Assembly (NCBI GenBank): GCA_038244055.1
Contig: JBBRTW010000025.1
Coordinates: 1 to 30,047 of the forward strand
Source: DASPKW01 sp038244055
Lineage (GTDB): Bacteria > Planctomycetota > Phycisphaerae > Tepidisphaerales > Tepidisphaeraceae
DNA: 30,047 nt
Direction of reading: 5' to 3'
Shown here: positions 24,798 through 30,047 of the stretch, one piece after another
How positions within the stretch are numbered: the first letter of the stretch is position 1
Layout of the letters: every line of letters starts with the position of its first letter
Position numbers and translations under genes: made by a program
Notes under the pieces: generated by a model
Seen by the model: only the letters and a program-made list of their open reading frames with translations
What the model was told of the DNA's origin: nothing
The model's database searches: none

Positions 24798-24844
24798 GCC
24801 GGACTATACCGCGCCAGGCTCATCTCTGCTTGGCTCACGGCGCA

Positions 24845-25000
24845 TCAGTGGATAACGCCCAACAGAAACAGGATGAGAACGATCACCAGGACCGTGCCCA
24901 GTCCGCCGGTGGGGCCGTAGCCCCACTTCCGGCTATGCGGCCAGGCCGGCACCGCGCCGATGAGAAGGAGAACGAGAATAATAAGAAGGATTGGGCCCAT
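24845..25000 (-). CDS. DUF3309 small membrane protein (51 aa)
   Basis: A 51-residue protein that is easily missed. It starts at ATG 25000 with GGAG about 9 nt upstream and reads MGPILLIILVLLLIGAVPAW, then PHSRKWGYGPTGG, then LGTVLVIVLILFLLGVIH. Two hydrophobic helices with a WxxSRxWGYGPxGG turn are the exact layout of the DUF3309 family. It is probably an inner-membrane hairpin; function unknown. It stands between the glycosidase-like gene and the eRF1-like gene on the same strand. Confidence 0.92.
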   Translation of the reverse strand: MGPILLIILVLLLIGAVPAWPHSRKWGYGPTGGLGTVLVIVLILFLLGVIH

Positions 25001-25128
25001 GTTGGTGCTCCATTTCTGTGGTGAAGGGCCACCGAACGGGCGGCCGCGTCAAGTTGTGTCGTTGCAATGCATGCCGCGCGAGCCGATGCCCTGTTGGCCC
25101 CGGCGGCGGCGGCGAATGGGTTGCGCGT

Positions 25129-25842
25129 CTATTGCGCGTGAACCTCGGCCTGTTTTCCGCCGGCCGCATAAAACGCGCGCGCCTCGGCCAACAACTGGTC
25201 TTCGCTCATGTGCTGTTCGTTGACCGTAACCGCGCCCACGACTTTGCGGGCCAGATCGGGATGATGCTCCTTGAGCTCGGCCTGCAAGTGCTCCATCGCG
25301 CTGCTCGACCCGGTGGCGCTGCCGAAGATGAGGATTTGTCCCGCCCCGGCCAGCGAGCGCGCGATCGCCTCGTAGAAGCTCTTGAGCTCGGGCTTGCGCT
25401 GCCCGGTGGCATCTTCTTCAACGTGGCGGAGATGGCGGTGAGCGCCGTTGGGGTCGACCGGCGTGATGCGCTGCGGGGCAGCGCCATGCAGTTCGGTCTT
25501 GAAGATGCGGGCCTCGCGATGATCGATGACCACCAGCAGATGAGCGCCCTCTGCTGCGGGCGATGAGGCTTGGCCTTGAGCGCCGGCGGCCTTGGTCGCC
25601 GCGCCGGTCTTATCGAGAAAGCGTCGAATCTGCATGAGCTCGGCGATGTCCGAGAAATCCTTGCGGCGCGGCGGGTGGACGACCAGGGTCTGCCCGTTGC
25701 GCGTGAACTTGACGTTGTCGGCGTTTTCCTGGCTTGAATCGGACAGGGCGATCAGCATCGCGTGAACGTCGCGCCATTGCAGGTTTCGGGCGATGGGATG
25801 TTGAAAGATGGCGTCGTAGGTGCCTTGGTGGATTCCGAGCAT
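25129..25842 (-). CDS. eRF1-domain-3-like protein with an N-terminal unknown domain
   Basis: A protein of 237 residues from ATG 25842 (GGAAG about 7 nt upstream); ATG 25854 is the alternative. The N-terminal 80 residues read GTYDAIFQHPIARNLQWRDV and KFTRNGQTLVVHPPRRKD, an uncharacterised domain. After an Ala/Gly linker, residues about 110-230 read LLVVIDHREARIFKTEL, FYEAIARSLAGAGQILIFGSATGSSSAMEHLQAEL, and LARKVVGAVTVNEQHMSEDQLLAEARAFY. This follows the pattern of the eRF1/pelota C-terminal (domain 3-like) proteins often annotated as translational machinery proteins. A ribosome-related role is inferred from the family name, not shown. Confidence 0.65.
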   Translation of the reverse strand: MLGIHQGTYDAIFQHPIARNLQWRDVHAMLIALSDSSQENADNVKFTRNGQTLVVHPPRRKDFSDIAELMQIRRFLDKTGAATKAAGAQGQASSPAAEGAHLLVVIDHREARIFKTELHGAAPQRITPVDPNGAHRHLRHVEEDATGQRKPELKSFYEAIARSLAGAGQILIFGSATGSSSAMEHLQAELKEHHPDLARKVVGAVTVNEQHMSEDQLLAEARAFYAAGGKQAEVHAQ

Positions 25843-25950
25843 GGGCGCTTCCATTGACTTGGCAAAGCAGGTTCGCGCTCTGCCAATAAGAATAGGGATC
25901 GGCCAGCGAATTAGCCCTACAGGCAAAGGGGCGAGAGAGGCGGATAGCGC

Positions 25951-25980
25951 GGGGTGAGGAGGGGTGAGGAGGGGTGAGGG
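25951..25980. repeat. Three tandem copies of GGGGTGAGGA
   Basis: Positions 25951-25960, 25961-25970 and 25971-25980 read GGGGTGAGGA, GGGGTGAGGA and GGGGTGAGGG. It is in the roughly 280-nt spacer between the eRF1-like gene (start 25842) and the small gene at 26125, which otherwise holds no gene that I can see. G-runs of four suggest possible quadruplex formation. Confidence 0.7.
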
Positions 25981-26124
25981 GTGGTCGGTGAGAGATTGGC
26001 GCGCTTGCCGGGGCTCGGTCGTCGGTCAGCCATAAGATGCTAGGCGGTCCGGCGGGCGAAGGATATAGACGAAACTGGATTGTCCCTTCCGCGAATTGCG
26101 GGCGGCGGGTATATATGAAAGCAC

Positions 26125-26319
26125 ATGATCTACAGCCGATTCGGAACCCGCGTCACACTCATCACCAAGAGCGAGGACGATGCGGGCGTGGTTTGCATCC
26201 AGGCAACCTGCGAGGGAATGGAAGGCCCGCGCGAATATCGCAAGACGGACCTGACCGCGGATAACGGCAATCCGGAGATCGATGCTGCGATTGCGAAACT
26301 GCCGTGGCTCAAGAAATAA
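26125..26319 (+). CDS. Small hypothetical protein (64 aa)
   Basis: ATG at 26125 opens MIYSRFGTRVTLITKSEDDA and ends EIDAAIAKLPWLKK. The composition (strand-rich first half with a charged loop, amphipathic helix at the end) and the clean MIYSRFGTxVTLI start resemble short conserved planctomycete proteins of unknown function. No membrane segment or signal. The start is chosen because it is the first ATG of a well-framed short gene with stop TAA at 26319. Its neighbours are on the opposite strand. Confidence 0.6.
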   Translation: MIYSRFGTRVTLITKSEDDAGVVCIQATCEGMEGPREYRKTDLTADNGNPEIDAAIAKLPWLKK

Positions 26320-26335
26320 GCGCGTCAATCAATAT

Positions 26336-26372
26336 TCACCGCAGAGACGCAGAGGTCGCGGAAAAGAGAATA
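26336..26372. repeat. GCAGAGACGCAGAG simple repeat
   Basis: Sequence of the type CCGCAGAGACGCAGAGG, then TCGCGGAAAAGAGAAT, downstream of the small gene. It has the look of a dispersed planctomycete intergenic repeat; only one copy is in the window. Confidence 0.4.
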
Positions 26373-26430
26373 TTGTCGAAGGGTGTTAAGGGTGCGAGGC
26401 GGCCCACTGGTGTAAGGAAATCTTTTTCAG

Positions 26431-26450
26431 GGCAGACAAGAATGTCTACC
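26431..26450. repeat. Short palindrome before the SYLF gene stop
   Basis: GGCAGACA-AGAA-TGTCTACC, 7 of 8 stem positions paired, loop of 4. It lies 8 nt beyond the stop of the minus-strand SYLF gene, so it may act as its terminator hairpin, though there is no U tract. Confidence 0.55.
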
Positions 26451-26457
26451 CCACCGA

Positions 26458-27003
26458 TCATTTGGGCAGATAGCTGAACTTCTGCCCGCCAATCGATGCC
26501 TCGTACATCAGCCCCGCTTCGCCCATCGTGAAGACCGCCACCCCGCCGGCGTACTTGGCATTCGCGCCGACACCGCTCTTGACGGCCACGGCCGACGCCT
26601 GGGCGTCGAAGGCGAAATTGCCGGATTTGAACTTGCTCAGCGCCTGCGGCGTTTCGAAAAAGACGATCTCGGAATAGGCCTGCCCGCCCAGCGCGAAGCC
26701 GATGCTTCCCTGGGTCAGGTCGCAGTAGCCGACGACCGCGCCCTTCTCATAGAGCACGCCCTTGCCGTAAGCCCCGCCGATGCCGATCGCGCCCTTGCCG
26801 ACCGTCGGGAAGACAGCATACCCGGCCGCTTCCTCGGAGAGCTTCTTGATGCTCGGATCGTCCTTGACGGCCCGCACCAGCACATCGTTGGATTCCTCGG
26901 AAAGCGCCGCCTTGCCCGAATCCGTTGATGGCGCGGTGGCGCACCCGCCAACAAGGAACGAAGCGGTGGCGATCAATGCGATCGAGAATAGGGCGCGAAG
27001 CAT
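26458..27003 (-). CDS. Lipoprotein with SYLF (Ysc84) domain
   Basis: A 181-residue lipoprotein. The signal peptide ends in the lipobox LVGGC (Cys at about 21), so the mature protein is lipid-anchored. The mature part is a SYLF/Ysc84 domain: AAGYAVFPTVGKGAIGIGGAYGKGVLYEKG, SIGFALGGQAYSEIVFFETPQALSKFKSGNFAFDAQASAVAVKSG and AGLMYEASIGGQKFSYLP. SYLF domains bind lipids in eukaryotes; the bacterial role is open. A good AAAGGA ribosome-binding site precedes ATG 27003. Stand-alone gene. Confidence 0.93.
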   Translation of the reverse strand: MLRALFSIALIATASFLVGGCATAPSTDSGKAALSEESNDVLVRAVKDDPSIKKLSEEAAGYAVFPTVGKGAIGIGGAYGKGVLYEKGAVVGYCDLTQGSIGFALGGQAYSEIVFFETPQALSKFKSGNFAFDAQASAVAVKSGVGANAKYAGGVAVFTMGEAGLMYEASIGGQKFSYLPK

Positions 27004-27059
27004 GTGAGATCCTTTCGTTAAGTCGTAGTGGTGCGAGCCCGCGTTCGCTCACATTATAG

Positions 27060-27115
27060 CCGCGAAGACATAAAGACATTAAGGGCGAAACATAAAGACA
27101 TAAAACATAAAGATG
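27060..27115. repeat. ACATAAAG-type simple repeat
   Basis: Degenerate tandem units of GACATAAAGACATTAAG, AACATAAAGACATAAAAC and ATAAAGATG between the SYLF gene and the inositol-monophosphatase-family gene. A half copy of family A (GTCATCCTGAGCA) starts at about 27126. The gap of 140 nt holds no gene. Confidence 0.6.
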
Positions 27116-27143
27116 CATGCTGTCGTCATCCTGAGCACGCATC

Positions 27144-27974
27144 TCACCCGCGCTGGATATCGTCGAGAAGAATCCCATGCGCCTTCGCCCCTCCCGCCAG
27201 GAACGGAACCTTCGCCCCTTGATAATTCCGCAAATCAAACGGAAAAACCGCCTTCCCCTGAAAATCCGTGAACAATCCCCCCGCCTCCAGGACAATCGCC
27301 GCCGGCGCGGCCGCATCCCATAACTTCCCATTCACCGTCACCGCCGCATGCGCCACACCCGCCGCCACCGTCACCGCCTCCAGCGCCGCCGAGCCCAGGA
27401 TGCGCACCTTCCAGTTCGTCTGCCCGAGCCACTTGCCCACCCAGGCCGGCAACCGCCCCGCCTTATCCAGCAGATTGCTCGTCAGCATGAGCATCGATGA
27501 ATCGCTCAGCGCATCGGCCGGCGCCTCGATCGCCCGCGTCCCGCGCCAGGCCCCGTGGCCCTTGGCGGCGCAGTACACCTCGTCGCGCATCACATCGTAA
27601 ACCACCCCCAGCACCGGATACCCCGCCTCCAATAGCCCGATGCACACGCAGAAACATCCCAGGCCCGTGATGAAATTGTTGGTACCATCGATCGGATCGA
27701 TCACCCAGACCCGGCCATTGGGATTGGGGCACTCGAACGTGATCGAAGAGCCGCTATCCGATTCCTCGCCGATGATCCCATCGGTCGGGAAGCGATTGCG
27801 CAGCCCCGAAACGATAAACCGCTGGCTGGCCCGGTCCGCATCGGTGACCGCTTCATCGGTCGTGGCGATGTGAGTCTTGGTAAGGCGCTGAACCTTGCCG
27901 TAATGTTCGAGAATGATCCTGGACGCGCCGCGGGCGAGGTCGATGGTGAATTGGAGATCGTGTTGGAGGGACAT
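27144..27974 (-). CDS. Inositol-monophosphatase-family phosphatase
   Basis: A 276-residue Mg-dependent phosphatase of the inositol-monophosphatase/CysQ superfamily. Metal-site motifs are present: GEES (69-72), WVIDPIDGTNNF (90-101, with the two Asp ligands) and the C-terminal WDAAAPAAIVLEAGG. The E-x(~20)-DPIDGT order is canonical. Start ATG 27974. Substrate could be inositol phosphate, 3'-phosphoadenosine 5'-phosphate, histidinol phosphate or fructose-1,6-bisphosphate; the sequence does not settle which. Its start is 80 nt from the divergent hicA start. Confidence 0.92.
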   Translation of the reverse strand: MSLQHDLQFTIDLARGASRIILEHYGKVQRLTKTHIATTDEAVTDADRASQRFIVSGLRNRFPTDGIIGEESDSGSSITFECPNPNGRVWVIDPIDGTNNFITGLGCFCVCIGLLEAGYPVLGVVYDVMRDEVYCAAKGHGAWRGTRAIEAPADALSDSSMLMLTSNLLDKAGRLPAWVGKWLGQTNWKVRILGSAALEAVTVAAGVAHAAVTVNGKLWDAAAPAAIVLEAGGLFTDFQGKAVFPFDLRNYQGAKVPFLAGGAKAHGILLDDIQRG

Positions 27975-28054
27975 GAAGGGAACGTATGGGGAGGCGGGGA
28001 AAAAGGAAAGAGCCCGCTGAATCGCGGTAGAAAATGGTTAGAATCGCCTACGAC

Positions 28055-28249
28055 ATGAAGCGGCGTGATTTCGAACGATATCTTCGCGCGAATGGCTGCC
28101 ATCTTGCGCGTCATGGCGCGAATCATGACATCTGGGCGAATCCCCAAACCGGCGCGGAGGCAGCAGTTCCCCGTCATCGTGAAATCGGGCCAGGGCTGTG
28201 CAGGGCAATTTGCCGCGAACTCGGCATTTCGCCACCCCCTTGGAATTAG
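28055..28249 (+). CDS. hicA: HicA-family mRNA-interferase toxin
   Basis: A 64-residue HicA/YcfA toxin. The start at ATG 28055 gives MKRRDFERYLRANGCHLAR and the dsRBD-like core HGANHDIWANP, where His24 is the expected catalytic residue, then AVPRHREIGPGLCRAICRELGI. HicA is a small RNase that degrades mRNA and is held by HicB. Its partner lies on the opposite strand: hicB (28246-28476) converges on it with a 4-nt overlap of stop codons (TAG 28247-28249; TAA on the minus strand at 28246-28248). A possible -10 TAGAAT is at 28039-28044, weak. Confidence 0.9.
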   Translation: MKRRDFERYLRANGCHLARHGANHDIWANPQTGAEAAVPRHREIGPGLCRAICRELGISPPPWN

Positions 28250-28476
28250 GCAAGTTGAGGTTTGCGACGGGTCCCTTTTCGAAGCTCTTTGCGGAGCCCG
28301 CGCCGATAGGCTCGAAGTTCCTTCAGGGCATCGCGTGCATTGGCGAACGCCTCAGCAATGGTTTTCGCCTGCGTTGTCAGGCCGGGATCAATCGGCGAGG
28401 TGACGACGAGCCATCCCTCTTCATCTTCTTCGAGATTCAGAATGAGTTTGCCGTCAGTGACCGTATAGCGCTTCAT
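28246..28476 (-). CDS. hicB: HicB-family antitoxin, convergent with hicA
   Basis: A 76-residue protein: MKRYTVTDGKLILNLEEDEEGWLVVTSPIDPGLTTQAKTIAEAFANARDALKEL, with a basic C-terminal tail RRGLRKELRKGTRRK. This is the HicB-type partner with a partial RNase-H-like fold; it neutralises HicA. In most genomes hicA and hicB are adjacent in one direction. Here the two genes are tail to tail, which removes the co-transcription that normally ensures excess antitoxin. The tail is basic but too short for a standard helix-turn-helix, so autoregulation may be weak. Confidence 0.85.
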   Translation of the reverse strand: MKRYTVTDGKLILNLEEDEEGWLVVTSPIDPGLTTQAKTIAEAFANARDALKELRAYRRGLRKELRKGTRRKPQLA

Positions 28477-28541
28477 TGGCCTGTATCATATCCTGTTTTG
28501 CGGCGATTGCAGCCTGGTTATTTGCCTGCGTCGAATACGGT

Positions 28542-29339
28542 TCAAACGCCGAACTTCGCCCCATATCTCTGCACGAACCCCTCCCCAAACGCCACCCTCC
28601 CATAAAGCACCATCGAAGCGATCGCCACAGGCGTAAACGCCGCATCGGCCTCCTCCAGCGCCCGCCCAATCGCCGCCGCCGTGGCCGGGATGTGCCACGT
28701 TCCATGATGCTCTTTGCGATCCATGGCCGCCTCGATTGATTCCCGCGTCCGCGTGCTCCGGGCGAAAAAGATCAACTCCGGCTGGCGGATCGAAACGTCC
28801 TCGGCGATCCCCGTGCAGCGGATGTCGGCAATGTCCGCCTCGACAAAACCCAGTTCTTCATGCAGTTCCCGCCGGATCGCAGCGAATGGTGAATCATCGG
28901 CCGGATCCAGCGCCCCCGCGAACGGATGAATCCGCCCCGGATAATACGCCACCGATTCGTTCCGCCGCCCCATCATCAAATAGCCATCGGCCGACAGCAG
29001 CGCCGGTGAAACGCCCACCGGGTTGGCCAGCGCCACCCGCCCATACCGCTCCGCCACTTCCGGATGCGCCAGATTCGTTCCCAGGAAAACCTTGTAAGAA
29101 GTCTCGCTCAGCCGCACCGTCAGGCCCTCCCCCCTGACCCGCCACGATTCCATCCGGCACATCGGCCCGTCGAAAAGATGCACGCCCTTCCGCGCCATCC
29201 CGTTAGCCCAGGCGGATTCGATGAGCTTGTCGATCTCGGCGTTTTTCGGACGGGTGGATTCAACCCGCTCCACCCGCACCCGTTCCGCCGGCCAATCGCC
29301 GATGGCATGGAAATGAAGAATGGGTGATGAATCGGGCAT
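28542..29339 (-). CDS. NUDIX hydrolase, possibly NUDT22-like
   Basis: A 265-residue protein. The Nudix signature end RELHEELGF is clear at about residue 170-178, though the Glu that normally follows the Gly by six residues reads Asp and the spacing is off by one. Upstream, LTVRLSETSYKVFLGTN and ALANPVGVSPALLSADGYLMMGRR resemble the N-terminal part of the NUDT22-type UDP-sugar diphosphatases, as I remember them. The likely reaction is cleavage of a nucleoside diphosphate linked to another group, with a sugar nucleotide as a guess. Starts at ATG 29339 at the edge of a repeat element. Confidence 0.75.
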   Translation of the reverse strand: MPDSSPILHFHAIGDWPAERVRVERVESTRPKNAEIDKLIESAWANGMARKGVHLFDGPMCRMESWRVRGEGLTVRLSETSYKVFLGTNLAHPEVAERYGRVALANPVGVSPALLSADGYLMMGRRNESVAYYPGRIHPFAGALDPADDSPFAAIRRELHEELGFVEADIADIRCTGIAEDVSIRQPELIFFARSTRTRESIEAAMDRKEHHGTWHIPATAAAIGRALEEADAAFTPVAIASMVLYGRVAFGEGFVQRYGAKFGV

Positions 29340-29343
29340 CTTT

Positions 29344-29504
29344 GTAGCACGGGCATCCTGCCCGTGTGAACGGCGCTGATGAAATTACGGCAATTCTCGA
29401 TCGATCCGCTCATATATAAACAAGATGCCTATGTGAACGGCGCTGACGAAATTGCGGCGGTTCTCGATCGATTTCCACTTACATGGGCAAGATGCCCATG
29501 CTAC
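29344..29504. repeat. REPIN-like pair with an internal 67-nt direct repeat
   Basis: Outer hairpins 29344-29366 and 29482-29504 match as reverse complements at 20 of 23 positions; each is self-complementary (CACGGGCA...TGCCCGTG; CATGGGCA...TGCCCATG). Between them, a unit beginning TGAACGGCGCTGA occurs at 29367 and again at 29434, a direct repeat with 67-nt period and several substitutions. It fills the 169-nt gap between metH and the NUDIX gene. Confidence 0.8.
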
Positions 29505-29508
29505 GGCA

Positions 29509-30047
29509 TCACACATCAAAATACTTCGCCTGCGGATGATGCGCCACCAGCGCATCCGTGCTCTGCTCCGGCATAAGCATGTAATTCTCGCTCAAATTCA
29601 CCCCGATCTCCTCCGGCCGCAGAAGCTGCGTGATCAGCGCCCGGTCTTCCAGATTCGGGCAGGCCGGGTAGCCGAAGGAATAACGGCTGCCCCGGTATTT
29701 CTGCTGGAAAAGCCGCTTGATGCTCGGGTCATCCTCGCTGGCAAAACCGAGCTCCGTCCGCATGTACTTGTGCCAGTATTCCGCCAGCGCCTCGGCCGAC
29801 TCCACGCCGAATCCGTGCAGGTAAAGATACTTCTGATACTCGCTCTTCGCCCGCAACTCCTCGGCGATTTGGGTCGCCTTGTCGCCCACCGTGACGAGCT
29901 GCAATCCCAGCACATCGTACTCGCCCGATTCCGCCGACCGGAAGAAATCCGAAACGCACAAACGCCGCCGGCCTTCCTGCCGGGGGAAGGTGAAGCGAAT
30001 CCACTCGCGCGGCGCGCCGTGCGGCACGATCTTGCGCGCGTGATCGA
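29509..30047 (-). CDS. metH: Methionine synthase (B12-dependent), C-terminal activation domain, 5' truncated
   Basis: The frame runs out of the window at 30047, so only the last 179 residues are seen. They match the reactivation (AdoMet-binding) domain of cobalamin-dependent methionine synthase: CVSDFFRSAESGEYDVLGLQLVTVG, LHGFGVESAEALAEYWHKYMRTELG, YRGSRYSFGYPACPNLEDRA, and MLMPEQSTDALVAHHPQAKYF. This domain binds S-adenosylmethionine for reductive methylation of cob(II)alamin. Whether the catalytic domains are in the same gene, as in E. coli MetH, or split lies beyond the window. Confidence 0.93.
   Translation of the reverse strand, partial: DHARKIVPHGAPREWIRFTFPRQEGRRRLCVSDFFRSAESGEYDVLGLQLVTVGDKATQIAEELRAKSEYQKYLYLHGFGVESAEALAEYWHKYMRTELGFASEDDPSIKRLFQQKYRGSRYSFGYPACPNLEDRALITQLLRPEEIGVNLSENYMLMPEQSTDALVAHHPQAKYFDV

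Noticed and set aside
25951..25980. Possible CRISPR array at the tandem GGGGTGAGGA units
   Set aside because: Units are directly adjacent 10-mers without spacers, and no cas genes are present.

Overview
The window looks like a chromosomal piece of a high-GC planctomycete, most likely class Phycisphaerae (Tepidisphaerales-like). The evidence is a paired DUF1501 and cytochrome/DUF1549/DUF1553 gene set, a secreted protein with the N-terminal motif LEARQLFSAG, a membrane protein ending in a CxxCGYDLRAS...RCPECG zinc ribbon, PA14 and LamG-type secreted proteins, and a dense population of small palindromic repeats. The taxon is inferred from these features, not from a search.

Layout. 1-315: 3' end of a RarD-like EamA transporter. 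497-6318 (minus): a secreted lipid- or polymer-related unknown, then the DUF1501/PSCyt-PSD1 pair. A plus-strand VapB-like antitoxin with a broken PIN toxin remnant sits between the two. 6491-11607 (plus): ybaB, uvrA and a duplicated YcxB-like membrane protein. 11561-13145 (minus): a small membrane protein, a HEPN/nucleotidyltransferase pair and an ankyrin protein. 13142-17351 (minus): nuoG-nuoH-nuoI of respiratory complex I, with a GxxExxY (PD-(D/E)XK) gene in an inverted-repeat cassette inserted between nuoG and nuoH. 17507-22492 (plus): three planctomycete-type envelope or secreted proteins. 22674-27974 (mostly minus): a LamG/TIM-barrel glycosidase-like protein, DUF3309, an eRF1-like protein, a small plus-strand gene, a SYLF lipoprotein and an inositol-monophosphatase-family enzyme. 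28055-28476: hicA and hicB in an unusual convergent order. 28542-30047 (minus): a NUDIX hydrolase and the 3' end of metH.

The strongest theme is mobile small repeats acting on housekeeping genes. A two-hairpin REPIN-like unit lies in frame inside uvrA and adds a linker. A simple repeat lies in frame inside the DUF1501 gene. A palindrome supplies the stop codon of nuoH. An inverted-repeat cassette carrying a nuclease-like gene separates nuoG from nuoH with only 3 nt to spare on each side. At least three further repeat families fill the intergenic gaps. Toxin-antitoxin-type modules (VapB/PIN remnant, MNT/HEPN, HicAB) are the second theme. I found no rRNA, tRNA, CRISPR array, phage or transposase genes.
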